Assembly: GCA_044238735.1 (NCBI GenBank)
Contig: JBIICS010000033.1
Coordinates: 1-24,571 of the forward strand
DNA from: JBIICS01 sp044238735
Lineage (GTDB): Bacteria; Bacteroidota; Bacteroidia; UBA4408
Length of the DNA: 24,571 bases
Direction: 5' to 3'
Shown: positions 7,131-14,864 of the stretch, piece by piece
Layout of the letters: every line of letters starts with the position of its first letter
Numbering within the stretch: position 1 is the stretch's first letter
Made by a program: the position numbers and the translations under genes
The notes under the pieces: generated by a model
The model's input: the letters and a program-made list of their open reading frames with translations, nothing else
Told to the model about the DNA's origin: nothing
Databases searched by the model: none

Positions 7131-9983
7131 TTACTTACGAAGTTCCGCTCGTAAATATTTTGCAGTATAACTCTCTTTGCACTTAATCATTTCCTCTGGC
7201 GTACCTTCAAAAATAACTTTTCCACCGCCATTACCACCTTCTGGTCCCATGTCGATAACATGATCGGCGCATTTAATAATATCCATATTATGTTCAATAA
7301 TAAGCACCGAATTTCCGGCGTCTGTAAGTTTATTGATCACCTCCATTAATATACGTATGTCCTCAAAATGAAGACCCGTTGTAGGTTCATCTAAAATATA
7401 GAAAGTATTACCGGTATCGCGCTTACTCAATTCTGTTGCCAGTTTAACACGCTGAGCTTCACCACCACTCAATGTGGTAGAAGGCTGTCCTAAGGTTATA
7501 TACCCCAAACCGACTTCCTTTAATGTTTTAATCTTTTGAAGAATAGAGGGAATATTTTCGAAAAATTCTACTGCTTTATCAATTGTTAAATCTAAAACAT
7601 CGCTGATAGATTTACCCTTATAACGTATTTCGAGTGTTTCACGATTATATCGTTTACCATTACAAGATTCGCACTTTACATATACATCAGGTAAAAAATT
7701 CATCTCAATTACCCTAACACCACCTCCGCCACAGGTTTCGCAACGTCCACCTTTAACATTAAATGAGAATCTACCCGGCTTATACCCTCTTATCTGCGAT
7801 TCGGGCAAACTTGCAAACAAATTACGTATATCAGAAAAAACATCGGTATAGGTGGCAGGATTACTACGCGGTGTTCGTCCTATCGGACTCTGGTCAATCT
7901 CTATAACTTTATCCAGATGCGACAAGCCGTCTACCATTTTATAAGGAAGCGGCTTTTTATTAGATTTATAAAAATACTGATTTAAAATAGGATAAAGGGT
8001 TTCAGCAATTAACGAAGATTTTCCACTTCCAGAAACACCAGTTATACAAACCAACTTACCCAAAGGAATATCAACACTAACGTTTTTCAGGTTATGACCA
8101 CTAGCTCCGATAATGCTTAAAAAATAACCATTTCCCTTTCTTCTGATTTCAGGAACCTTTATTTCTAATTTTCCAGAAAGATATTGAGCAGTTAAGGAAT
8201 TAGAATTTAAAATATCCTGAGGAGAGCCACTGGCAACTATTTGTCCGCCATGTATTCCTGCCTTTGGGCCAATATCTAAAACAAAATCTGCCGCCTCAAT
8301 CATTTCTTTATCGTGTTCAACTACTAAAACTGAATTACCTGTATCGCGAAGCTTTTTTAAAGATCCAATCAATCGGGTATTATCACGCTGATGTAAACCA
8401 ATACTTGGTTCATCTAGAATATATAATACGCCTACTAACTGAGAACCAATTTGAGTAGCCAAACGAATTCTTTGCGCCTCTCCCCCCGATAAAGATTTGG
8501 CACTACGATTTAGTTCCAGGTAATTTAATCCTACATCTAAAAGAAATTGTAATCGAGGTCTTATTTCCTTTAATATCTCTTTTGCGATTATATTTTGTTT
8601 ATCATCCAAGAACTTCTCAATACCCACAAACCACTGTGATAATTCCTTAATATTAAAACTACAAAGCTCAGCAATATTTTTATTATTGATTTTAAAATAC
8701 AACGATTCTTTCTTAAGCCTGGCACCATTGCAAGAAGGACAATTTATTTCATTCATAAAACTTTGAATCCATCTTTCAAGAGTTTTTGACTGCAGTTCCT
8801 CCTGTTGTCTTTTTAAATAATTAATGATCCCCTCAAAATTAAGAGAATAGTTAAACCCACTATCCCCCAAATCGCCTCTAACTTTAAGCACTTCATCCGA
8901 GCCATACAAAATAACATCCAAAGCATGTTCAGGAATATCCTCAACAGCACTGTTTAAATCAAAACCGTACTTCTCACCTATTGCCTCTATTTGTCTGAAT
9001 ATCCAATTATTTTTATAATCGCCCAAAGGTGCTAAACCCCCTTTTTTTATAGTAGTTTTAGGGCTCGGAATAATCTTATTTATATCTATTTCGGCGATAG
9101 TGCCCAAACCGTTACATTTAGGACAAGCGCCATATGGAGAGTTAAAGGAAAATAAGTTAGGGGCAGGATCATCATATGAAATACCGGTAGAGGGACACAT
9201 TAAATGACGACTGTAAAAAACAGGGTCTTCTTTACCATGCTCTACTAACATCATTGTTCCTTTACCATGTTTCATAGCCGTTTGGATAGATTGAGATAAT
9301 CGGCTGTATTGAGATTCAGTAACATCAATTCGATCAATTACAATTTCAATATCATGAACCTTGTAGCGGTCAACCTGGAAACGGGCAGTTAAATCTTTAA
9401 TCTCGCCATCTACCCTTACCTTTGTAAATCCTAGCTTTCGTATTTGTTCAAACAATTCTCTGTAGTGGCCTTTACGCCCTTTAACAACAGGAGACAAAAC
9501 GTTAATTTTTTTTGAATCAAATGATTTGATGATTAATTGCTGAATTTGATCATCCGAATACTTAACCATCTTTTCACTGGTATTGTATGAAAATGCCTCG
9601 CCTGCACGAGCAAACAATAATCTAAGAAAATCATAAATTTCAGTTACAGTACCAACCGTTGATCGCGGGTTTTTACTCGTTGTTTTTTGTTCAATAGAAA
9701 TCACCGGACTTAAACCCGTTATTTTATCTACATCGGGTCGCTCCATGCTGCCTAAAAACTGACGAGCATAAATAGAGAAACTTTCAATATATCTTCTCTG
9801 TCCTTCAGCATAAATGGTATCGAAGGCAAGCGATGACTTACCACTTCCGCTAAGACCGGTAACCACCACTAATTTATTACGAGGAATGGTAACGGAAACA
9901 TTTTTAAGATTATGTTCACGGGCACCAATTACCTCAATATTCTCATCTTCATTTACTAACGTAATATCTTCTTTTAAACTCAT
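7131..9983 (-). CDS. uvrA: Excinuclease ABC subunit A
   Basis: At 950 aa this is full length for UvrA, the damage-sensing ATPase dimer of nucleotide excision repair that loads UvrB on lesions. Two ABC ATPase modules are visible: Walker A GLSGSGKSS at 43-51 with signature LSGGEAQRIRLA, and a second Walker A GVSGSGKSS with signature LSGGEAQRVKLA. Walker B stretches YILDEPSIGLH and YILDEPTTGLH follow them. The C-terminal zinc module is complete (CETCGGGGVRVIEMNF ... CESC). The first zinc site is not: C263 is followed by PST where the second Cys is usual, while C287 and C290 are present. The gene is convergent with the OB-fold gene and lies downstream of the SET-gene terminator, so it should have its own promoter, although I see no good consensus in 9984-10045. 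Confidence 0.97.
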   Translation of the reverse strand: MSLKEDITLVNEDENIEVIGAREHNLKNVSVTIPRNKLVVVTGLSGSGKSSLAFDTIYAEGQRRYIESFSIYARQFLGSMERPDVDKITGLSPVISIEQKTTSKNPRSTVGTVTEIYDFLRLLFARAGEAFSYNTSEKMVKYSDDQIQQLIIKSFDSKKINVLSPVVKGRKGHYRELFEQIRKLGFTKVRVDGEIKDLTARFQVDRYKVHDIEIVIDRIDVTESQYSRLSQSIQTAMKHGKGTMMLVEHGKEDPVFYSRHLMCPSTGISYDDPAPNLFSFNSPYGACPKCNGLGTIAEIDINKIIPSPKTTIKKGGLAPLGDYKNNWIFRQIEAIGEKYGFDLNSAVEDIPEHALDVILYGSDEVLKVRGDLGDSGFNYSLNFEGIINYLKRQQEELQSKTLERWIQSFMNEINCPSCNGARLKKESLYFKINNKNIAELCSFNIKELSQWFVGIEKFLDDKQNIIAKEILKEIRPRLQFLLDVGLNYLELNRSAKSLSGGEAQRIRLATQIGSQLVGVLYILDEPSIGLHQRDNTRLIGSLKKLRDTGNSVLVVEHDKEMIEAADFVLDIGPKAGIHGGQIVASGSPQDILNSNSLTAQYLSGKLEIKVPEIRRKGNGYFLSIIGASGHNLKNVSVDIPLGKLVCITGVSGSGKSSLIAETLYPILNQYFYKSNKKPLPYKMVDGLSHLDKVIEIDQSPIGRTPRSNPATYTDVFSDIRNLFASLPESQIRGYKPGRFSFNVKGGRCETCGGGGVRVIEMNFLPDVYVKCESCNGKRYNRETLEIRYKGKSISDVLDLTIDKAVEFFENIPSILQKIKTLKEVGLGYITLGQPSTTLSGGEAQRVKLATELSKRDTGNTFYILDEPTTGLHFEDIRILMEVINKLTDAGNSVLIIEHNMDIIKCADHVIDMGPEGGNGGGKVIFEGTPEEMIKCKESYTAKYLRAELRK

Positions 9984-10039
9984 TATTTAAACTTAACCAT
10001 TAAAGACTCTAAAGGTTTAATAAATAATTTAAAACTATT

Positions 10040-10073
10040 TATTAAATTAAAAATCCCGCTTGTTAGCGGGATT
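10040..10073 (-). terminator. Terminator of the holB-ricT-gldH-SET operon
   Basis: AATCCCGCT (10052-10060) and AGCGGGATT (10065-10073) form a 9-bp stem with a 4-base loop. Read on the minus strand it is followed by a T-rich run (10040-10051). It lies 9 bases past the SET gene stop. Confidence 0.85.
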
Positions 10074-10082
10074 CGTTCAGTA

Positions 10083-10604
10083 TTAAACAACATTAACTAA
10101 ATGGCCGTATACACTTTTGTCTTTCTTCCCTTTTTTTAGCTGTTTATTTTTAGAAACTTTATTTTCAGATTTTTTGACTTTACTTGAAACTTCTTTTTCC
10201 TGCTTTTTTAAATCTAAATTATGCCTGATTGCATCCCAATATTCCGGTGTATAATCTACAAATATTTCTGAACCTCCTGGTATATCAAAAGTAGCAACTA
10301 TATATGCCTTTCCGTTAATTACTTCATATTCCGAATTATTAGTAAGACCCTTTACTTTTACAAGACCCGCTGCATCATTAGCATAACGAGCTTTTGCTTC
10401 GGGGTTGTTATAGGCATCAATACAAACTTTATCATTAATATAAAAAAGATAACCATCCATATCTAATTCCACTCTTCTTTCGTATTCCTTCCAGGTTATA
10501 ATTTCACCAGTATATTCAACAATTCTGTCCCCTTTTTTTATGGGTTTTGTTGTATAAAGACCTTTACCTGCACCAGGTATCTGTGATTTTTTTACTACTA
10601 ACAT
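10083..10604 (-). CDS. SET-domain protein (putative lysine methyltransferase)
   Basis: A 173-aa protein. Residues 1-123 carry a compact SET domain: PGAGKGLYTTKPIKKGD (10-26, SAM-binding loop), VEYTGE (29-34), CIDAYNNPEAKARYAND (61-77, with N76 at the place of the Asn in the canonical NHxCxPN motif), IVATFDIPGGSEIFVDYTPEYW (102-123, written here only as landmarks) with candidate catalytic Y118. SET proteins transfer methyl groups from SAM to protein lysines. Residues 133-164 form a very Lys/Ser-rich, probably disordered tail. No signal peptide: cytoplasmic. It starts 2 bases after gldH ends, so it is translated from the same mRNA. The substrate is unknown. SET domains are common in eukaryotes and patchy in bacteria, so ancient transfer is possible, but base composition is like its neighbours. 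Confidence 0.85.
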   Translation of the reverse strand: MLVVKKSQIPGAGKGLYTTKPIKKGDRIVEYTGEIITWKEYERRVELDMDGYLFYINDKVCIDAYNNPEAKARYANDAAGLVKVKGLTNNSEYEVINGKAYIVATFDIPGGSEIFVDYTPEYWDAIRHNLDLKKQEKEVSSKVKKSENKVSKNKQLKKGKKDKSVYGHLVNVV

Positions 10605-10606
10605 AT

Positions 10607-11086
10607 TTAATTTTTTACTTTTTCTATTCTTAAACCTATATCATAAATTTCGGGGAGCTTTTCCATTCTCATGGCTTGCTCAATTTCGAAAATATATCTA
10701 CCCGTATCAGGGAAAATAACATTTCGTTTAAAAGGAATTCTATTATCTATTAGGTGCCCGGTTCCTTTACCCAACCATTTACCATTCTCATCTGCAAGCA
10801 TACATTCCAAAGTATCTGTAATTTTTTTTCCACCCGGCATGGTAGTGGTAATAAATAAAAATAAGTTACTATACGAATAACTACCTCCATTTCTTACGTT
10901 TATATATAAATTATTTTTAGAGAGGTTATCACTAACCGGTACTTCTAATTTAATTACCTGTTTAATATTCCATTCGTTATTATCAATAGCCATATTATCT
11001 TCAAAAACTCGACTACCGTCACACGCCGTAAAAAACCACAACCCGAATACAATTAAACATCTATTAAGAATTCTTATTTTATACAT
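10607..11086 (-). CDS. gldH: Gliding motility lipoprotein GldH
   Basis: A 159-aa lipoprotein: hydrophobic signal 1-21 and lipidated Cys at C22 (FFTAC). The body matches GldH with NVRNGGSYSYSNLFLF, GGKKITDTLECMLAD, KWLGKGTGHLID, and FPDTGRYIFEIEQAMR. GldH is required for gliding and surface adhesin movement in Flavobacterium johnsoniae; its molecular role is not firmly known. The start codon overlaps the ricT stop by 8 bases (ATGTATAA), so the two are translationally coupled. Order holB, ricT, gldH is recurrent in Bacteroidota. Presence of GldH together with a T9SS sorting domain elsewhere in the window suggests the cell has a T9SS and perhaps glides, but GldH also occurs in non-gliding relatives. 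Confidence 0.88.
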   Translation of the reverse strand: MYKIRILNRCLIVFGLWFFTACDGSRVFEDNMAIDNNEWNIKQVIKLEVPVSDNLSKNNLYINVRNGGSYSYSNLFLFITTTMPGGKKITDTLECMLADENGKWLGKGTGHLIDNRIPFKRNVIFPDTGRYIFEIEQAMRMEKLPEIYDIGLRIEKVKN

Positions 11087-12413
11087 TACCGCCCGTATTA
11101 TTATCCTTTGGTTTGCGTTGTTGATTAGGGTTATGATTGCGGCGATGATTATGTTTTGGTTTAGAAGAACTATCCGGTTTTTTTTGGCCGGTTTGCGATT
11201 TGTTTGGCCCGGATGAATTACTGATTTTAGGATTATCGCCCGTTACCGCATTTTGCTGAACTTGTGGTTTACGATTGTTTTGGTTACGCTTTTTCTTTTT
11301 GTTCTTATTGTCGCGGATTTTTTTATCAAATCGATCCAGGCTATCCTGACCTACCACATTTTCGTAATCAGGTAGCTTTTCAATTAAAACTTCGGTTGCG
11401 ACCATAGCTTCGAGTTCGGCAGGTTTAACGCCTTGCTTGTTAAGATCAATAATTTCTTTAACCTTATCAATGTTCAACATGTGAAACTTTGAAAAATCAT
11501 GTTCGTAGGCGTACCACATTTTTCTTCTGAAAATATCAGTCTTTTGATGTTTAGCATTTCCTTTTTCAGTTTGAAGAATTATCTCTGAATCTGGAAATTC
11601 TTTATAGGCCTCTACATAGGCATCCAACTCATAGTTTAAACAGCATTTCAGTTTTCCGCATTGTCCGGCTAATTTTACCGGATTTAACGATAATTGCTGA
11701 TAACGAGCAGCTGAAGTATTAACTGTTCTAAAATCGGTTAACCAGGTAGAGCAACATAATTCTCTTCCGCAGGAACCAATACCACCAAGCCTTCCAGCCT
11801 CCTGTCGGGAACCGATCTGACGCATTTCAATACGCACTTTAAATTCGGAAGCTAGGATTTTAATAAGCTCTCTAAAATCTACACGCTCATCTGCCGTATA
11901 ATAAAAGGTTGCCTTAGTTTTATCTCCCTGATACTCTACATCACTTATCTTCATTTGAAGATTTAAGTTAACAGCAATTTTGCGGGCTTTATGCATAGTG
12001 GGTTCTTCCAGTTCACGTGCACTCACCCATTTTTCTATATCTTGCTCTTTTGCTTTGCGATAAAGCTTTTTAATTTCCTCCGATCCTTGCTCAACTGCTC
12101 GCTTTTTCATTTGTACCTTAACCAATTCTCCGGTTAATGAAACCACACCAATATCGTGGCCCGGACTGGATTCTACGGCAACAACTTCACCCTGAGCTAA
12201 TGCAAGATTATTTACATTATGAAAGAAATCTTTACGACTATTTTTAAATCTTACCTCTACATAAGGAAAAGAGGCCAAACCCGAAGGATCGTGCATATTG
12301 GATAACCAATCAAAAACGTTTAGTTTGTTACACCCACCGGAACCACAAGAGCCATTACTTCCGCATCCAGCAGGAGTACCACACGAACCCGAACCACAAC
12401 TTCCACACGCCAT
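11079..12413 (-). CDS. ricT: RicT-like PSP1-domain protein with Cys-rich N-terminus
   Basis: A 444-aa protein of the PSP1/RicT family. Residues about 46-275 carry the PSP1 region, including LGGIGSCGRELCCSTWL (C215, C220, C221) and QCGKLKCCLNYE (C252, C257, C258), the cysteines that in RicT help hold Fe-S clusters in the RicA-RicF-RicT complex affecting RNA processing. The N-terminus (1-28) is made almost wholly of Gly, Ser and Cys, with six Cys at 3, 6, 11, 17, 23 and 28, a possible extra metal site. Residues about 358-444 are a Lys/Asn/Gln-rich disordered tail, possibly RNA binding. Partners RicA and RicF are not in the window, so the complex cannot be assumed. It starts 40 bases after holB ends and its stop overlaps the gldH start. 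Confidence 0.85.
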   Translation of the reverse strand: MACGSCGSGSCGTPAGCGSNGSCGSGGCNKLNVFDWLSNMHDPSGLASFPYVEVRFKNSRKDFFHNVNNLALAQGEVVAVESSPGHDIGVVSLTGELVKVQMKKRAVEQGSEEIKKLYRKAKEQDIEKWVSARELEEPTMHKARKIAVNLNLQMKISDVEYQGDKTKATFYYTADERVDFRELIKILASEFKVRIEMRQIGSRQEAGRLGGIGSCGRELCCSTWLTDFRTVNTSAARYQQLSLNPVKLAGQCGKLKCCLNYELDAYVEAYKEFPDSEIILQTEKGNAKHQKTDIFRRKMWYAYEHDFSKFHMLNIDKVKEIIDLNKQGVKPAELEAMVATEVLIEKLPDYENVVGQDSLDRFDKKIRDNKNKKKKRNQNNRKPQVQQNAVTGDNPKISNSSGPNKSQTGQKKPDSSSKPKHNHRRNHNPNQQRKPKDNNTGGNV

Positions 12414-12453
12414 AGGCTATTGTTAATTTTTAATGAATTGCAAAAATAGCTAA

Positions 12454-13584
12454 TTATTGCTTTAATAAGCCGAACAACTTTAAGGAAACATCTAAAAAAA
12501 TAATTTTAGCATTTCCATTTCGCTCAATATGAAAACAGGCGGCGTTGAGTTCTTCCATAATAGATTGGGCATTTCTAAAATTTATAAACGGATAAAATTT
12601 AGCTACAAACCCCATTTCATTTTGATTTAAACGCGTTAAATCAGTTACCGAACCATGCCTTAATAAACACTCTCTTACCATCATTAAGGCATACTCTAAA
12701 AAGTTTTTTTGTCTTTCCCTTCCAATCCCCCCTACTTCGTTTGCAAAATCTAGCACCTCTTCAAATTTTTTGCTGTAACACAAGCGCATCCAGGATGCAA
12801 ACTGTTCGAAATTGACGTCAGGAACTTCATCGCTAATAAGCAACTGAAGGGCTTTATTGATATTTCCATCTGCTTGTCTGGCTATTTCTAAAGCTCGGTC
12901 CTTCCCCGTTTTTTTTTCTTCGACAAGCCAATTTAAAACAACCTGATTATTTACATTATTAAACTTAATTAATTGGGTTCGCGAAATAATGGTAGGTAAA
13001 AGCTGATCGTGATTTTGAGCCGTTAATATAAAAAGAGTCTTATCGGGGGGCTCTTCTAAAATCTTTAGCAACTTGTTAGCTGAAGAAGCATTCATTCTTT
13101 CCGCCATCCAGATAATTACACACTTATATTCAGCCTCATAAGCCCTTAAACTTAATTTCCTTACCACCTCATCGGCTTCACGTTCTGATATGTTTCCCTG
13201 CTTATTCTCGATACCAATAAAATTACGCCAATCGAGTAAATTTAAATATGGATTTGCTAAAACAGCCTCCCTGTAATCGGGCAAAAACTCATTACAAACT
13301 ACCTTTTCGCTTTTAATTTTCTCGGTACTATTAATTGGGAAAACAAAATGTAAATCAGGATGAGTTAATTTTTGATATTTCACACAATTAGAGCATGCGC
13401 CACAAGAATCATTTTCCTGTTTATTTGTACAATTAATGTATTTAATAAATGCAAGAGCTGTAGACAAGGTTCCGGAACCTTCGGGACCCCAAAAGAGAAG
13501 CGCATGACTAATGCGGTTTCCACTCACCATGTCAACTAAGTGATTTTTAACCTCTGTTTGTCCGATTACTTCTGCAAATTGCAT
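12454..13584 (-). CDS. holB: DNA polymerase III subunit delta-prime
   Basis: A 376-aa AAA+ clamp-loader subunit. Landmarks: FAEVIGQTEVKNHL at the start, ISHALLFWGPEGSGTLSTA (25-43) with a P-loop lacking its Lys (GPEGSGTL), a four-Cys zinc module (C52, C61, C64, C67), HPDLHFVFPIN, the LLKILEEPP motif of clamp-loader subunits, and PTIISRTQL where the SRC motif normally sits. Delta-prime is a structural, non-hydrolysing subunit in many bacteria, so the degenerate P-loop does not mean a broken gene. It works with tau/gamma and delta to load the sliding clamp. It heads the ricT-gldH-SET operon. A strong hairpin with U-tract ends about 7 bases before its ATG, so expression must come by read-through from upstream. 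Confidence 0.9.
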   Translation of the reverse strand: MQFAEVIGQTEVKNHLVDMVSGNRISHALLFWGPEGSGTLSTALAFIKYINCTNKQENDSCGACSNCVKYQKLTHPDLHFVFPINSTEKIKSEKVVCNEFLPDYREAVLANPYLNLLDWRNFIGIENKQGNISEREADEVVRKLSLRAYEAEYKCVIIWMAERMNASSANKLLKILEEPPDKTLFILTAQNHDQLLPTIISRTQLIKFNNVNNQVVLNWLVEEKKTGKDRALEIARQADGNINKALQLLISDEVPDVNFEQFASWMRLCYSKKFEEVLDFANEVGGIGRERQKNFLEYALMMVRECLLRHGSVTDLTRLNQNEMGFVAKFYPFINFRNAQSIMEELNAACFHIERNGNAKIIFLDVSLKLFGLLKQ

Positions 13585-13590
13585 AATTGA

Positions 13591-13624
13591 AAATAAAAAA
13601 ACCTTGTTAAAAATAACAAGGTTT
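13591..13624 (-). terminator. Hairpin terminator between the 56-aa gene and holB
   Basis: AAACCTTGTTA (13599-13609) and TAACAAGGTTT (13614-13624) pair perfectly over 11 bp around a 4-base loop. On the minus strand the hairpin is followed by TTTTTTATTT, a good U-tract. The holB start codon lies only 7 bases further on, so it is either a partial terminator/attenuator or a processing hairpin within a longer mRNA. Confidence 0.8.
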
Positions 13625-13647
13625 ATTAGGCACGAATATAATTTTTA

Positions 13648-13818
13648 TTAGTCCAACTTCTCTGCCACATCGGGGTGTTTAATAACCCAATATGTCCAAC
13701 CAAAAACACCAATGGTTATAACCAACATAAAAAATACATTTACAATTCCACCAAGCGCTTTAAGGATTGGGAAAAAGGCATTGAAAAGATCAGCAATAGC
13801 GTAAAAAAATGCGTTCAT
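13648..13818 (-). CDS. Small single-pass membrane protein, 56 aa, unknown function
   Basis: A short ORF (start 13818, stop 13648). Residues 1-20 form an amphipathic, Phe-rich helix (MNAFFYAIADLFNAFFPILK), residues about 24-45 a hydrophobic membrane segment (NVFFMLVITIGVFGWTYWVI), and the end is KHPDVAEKLD. The reading frame is supported by a perfect TAACTTTG -7 element 20 bases upstream and a strong terminator 24 bases downstream, which is better evidence than length alone. It resembles the short membrane proteins found as hypothetical genes in Bacteroidota (perhaps related to DUF6341), but I do not recognise it firmly. It is divergent from ctaB and upstream of holB on the same strand. Confidence 0.7.
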   Translation of the reverse strand: MNAFFYAIADLFNAFFPILKALGGIVNVFFMLVITIGVFGWTYWVIKHPDVAEKLD

Positions 13819-13837
13819 TTTATAATGTTTTGATGAG

Positions 13838-13866
13838 CAAAGTTAAAATTAAATTCTAATATCCAA
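13838..13866 (-). promoter_or_regulatory. Promoter for the 56-aa gene
   Basis: On the minus strand TAACTTTG (13845-13838) fits the -7 consensus TAnnTTTG exactly. TTGG (13866-13863) sits 17 bases further upstream as a possible -33 element. The start codon is 20 bases downstream of the -7 box. Confidence 0.5.
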
Positions 13867-13926
13867 TTCATTAAATTAAAATTTTCAATTAAGCCTTTTA
13901 TTCATTCATTATATTAAAATGTTCAA
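13867..13926. repeat. Pair of 22-bp near-identical direct repeats between divergent genes
   Basis: Copies at 13867-13888 and 13905-13926 share 20 of 22 bases (TTCATTAAATTAAAAT... and TTCATTATATTAAAAT...), 38 bases start to start. They fill the space between the divergent promoters of the 56-aa gene and ctaB. They may be regulator sites, but AT-richness raises the chance of coincidence. Confidence 0.5.
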
Positions 13927-13938
13927 ACAAATAATAAT

Positions 13939-13946
13939 TAACTTTG
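13939..13946 (+). promoter_or_regulatory. -7 element upstream of ctaB
   Basis: TAACTTTG fits TAnnTTTG exactly and would give a transcript start only about 12 bases before the TTG start of ctaB. No convincing -33 element is seen 19 bases upstream. Confidence 0.4.
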
Positions 13947-13965
13947 ACGCTCGAAATAACCCTCA

Positions 13966-14862
13966 TTGTCTTCAAACAACACCATAAGTGAATCATCCTT
14001 ATCCATTAGTGGAAAAATTAAGGCATATATAGAGCTAACTAAATTTCGTTTATCGTTCCTAGTAGTATTATCGGCCGGTATTTGTTATGGAATTGGTAAC
14101 AATGGAGTCTTTAACATAAGTAAACTTGGTTGGTTAATTACCGGTGGTTTTTTAGTTACCGGAGCTTCTAACGTTTTTAATCAAATGATAGAAAAGGAGC
14201 TTGATAAATTAATGAACCGAACTAAACTAAGACCACTACCTACTCAAAGAGTAAATGATTACGAAGCCCTTATGTTAGGCCTTTGCATGGGGTCTTTGGG
14301 CATAATGATTTTATACTTTTTAATGAATGAAACTTCGGGCATTTTAGGGGCACTTGCTATGGCATTATACACATTGGCCTATACACCCTTAAAGCGAATT
14401 ACTCCTTTTGCTGTTTTTGTTGGGGCTTTCCCGGGTGCCATTCCACCCCTTATTGGCTATGTAGCCGCCACCAACCGAATTGATACATTAGCATTAATTT
14501 TATTTGGAATACAGTTTTTATGGCAATTTCCTCATTTTTGGTCGATAGCCTGGATTATGGATGAAGACTATAAAAAAGCTGGATTTAAGATGTTGCCTAA
14601 TACTGAAAAAGACAAACAATCGGCCTTACAAATTCTTATCTACAGTTTTAGCCTTATTCCAGCCTCTTTTTTCACTTATTCATTTAAGGCCACCAGTATT
14701 TACTGCTCTATAGCCATGTGCATAGCCAGTATTTTATTCGCCATTCAGGCCTTAACACTTTATAAAAGTTTAGATGACAAAGACGCCCGTAAACTTATGT
14801 TTGGTTCATTTGTTTATTTACCAATAATTCAGTTAGCAATTTTAATAGATAAACTTATTTAA
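13966..14862 (+). CDS. ctaB: Protoheme IX farnesyltransferase (heme O synthase)
   Basis: A 298-aa UbiA-family membrane prenyltransferase with about eight hydrophobic segments. The first prenyl-diphosphate motif is N72-x3-E76-x3-D80 followed by MNRTKLRPLP, the NxxxDxxxDxxMxRTxxRPLP signature with Glu in place of the first Asp; the second motif is around WIMDEDYKKAGFKMLP. It attaches a farnesyl chain to heme b, giving heme O, the precursor of heme A used by caa3 oxidase. The start is a TTG: an in-frame TAA lies at 13957-13959 and no in-frame ATG occurs before the first membrane helix. It heads the oxidase assembly cluster, with the first subunit III gene beginning 2 bases after its stop. Confidence 0.92.
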   Translation: MSSNNTISESSLSISGKIKAYIELTKFRLSFLVVLSAGICYGIGNNGVFNISKLGWLITGGFLVTGASNVFNQMIEKELDKLMNRTKLRPLPTQRVNDYEALMLGLCMGSLGIMILYFLMNETSGILGALAMALYTLAYTPLKRITPFAVFVGAFPGAIPPLIGYVAATNRIDTLALILFGIQFLWQFPHFWSIAWIMDEDYKKAGFKMLPNTEKDKQSALQILIYSFSLIPASFFTYSFKATSIYCSIAMCIASILFAIQALTLYKSLDDKDARKLMFGSFVYLPIIQLAILIDKLI

Positions 14863-14864
14863 TC

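Noticed and set aside
12454..13584. holB as a pseudogene because the P-loop lacks Lys and the SRC motif reads SRT
   Set aside because: Delta-prime subunits are often catalytically inert; the frame is full length and zinc Cys are kept.
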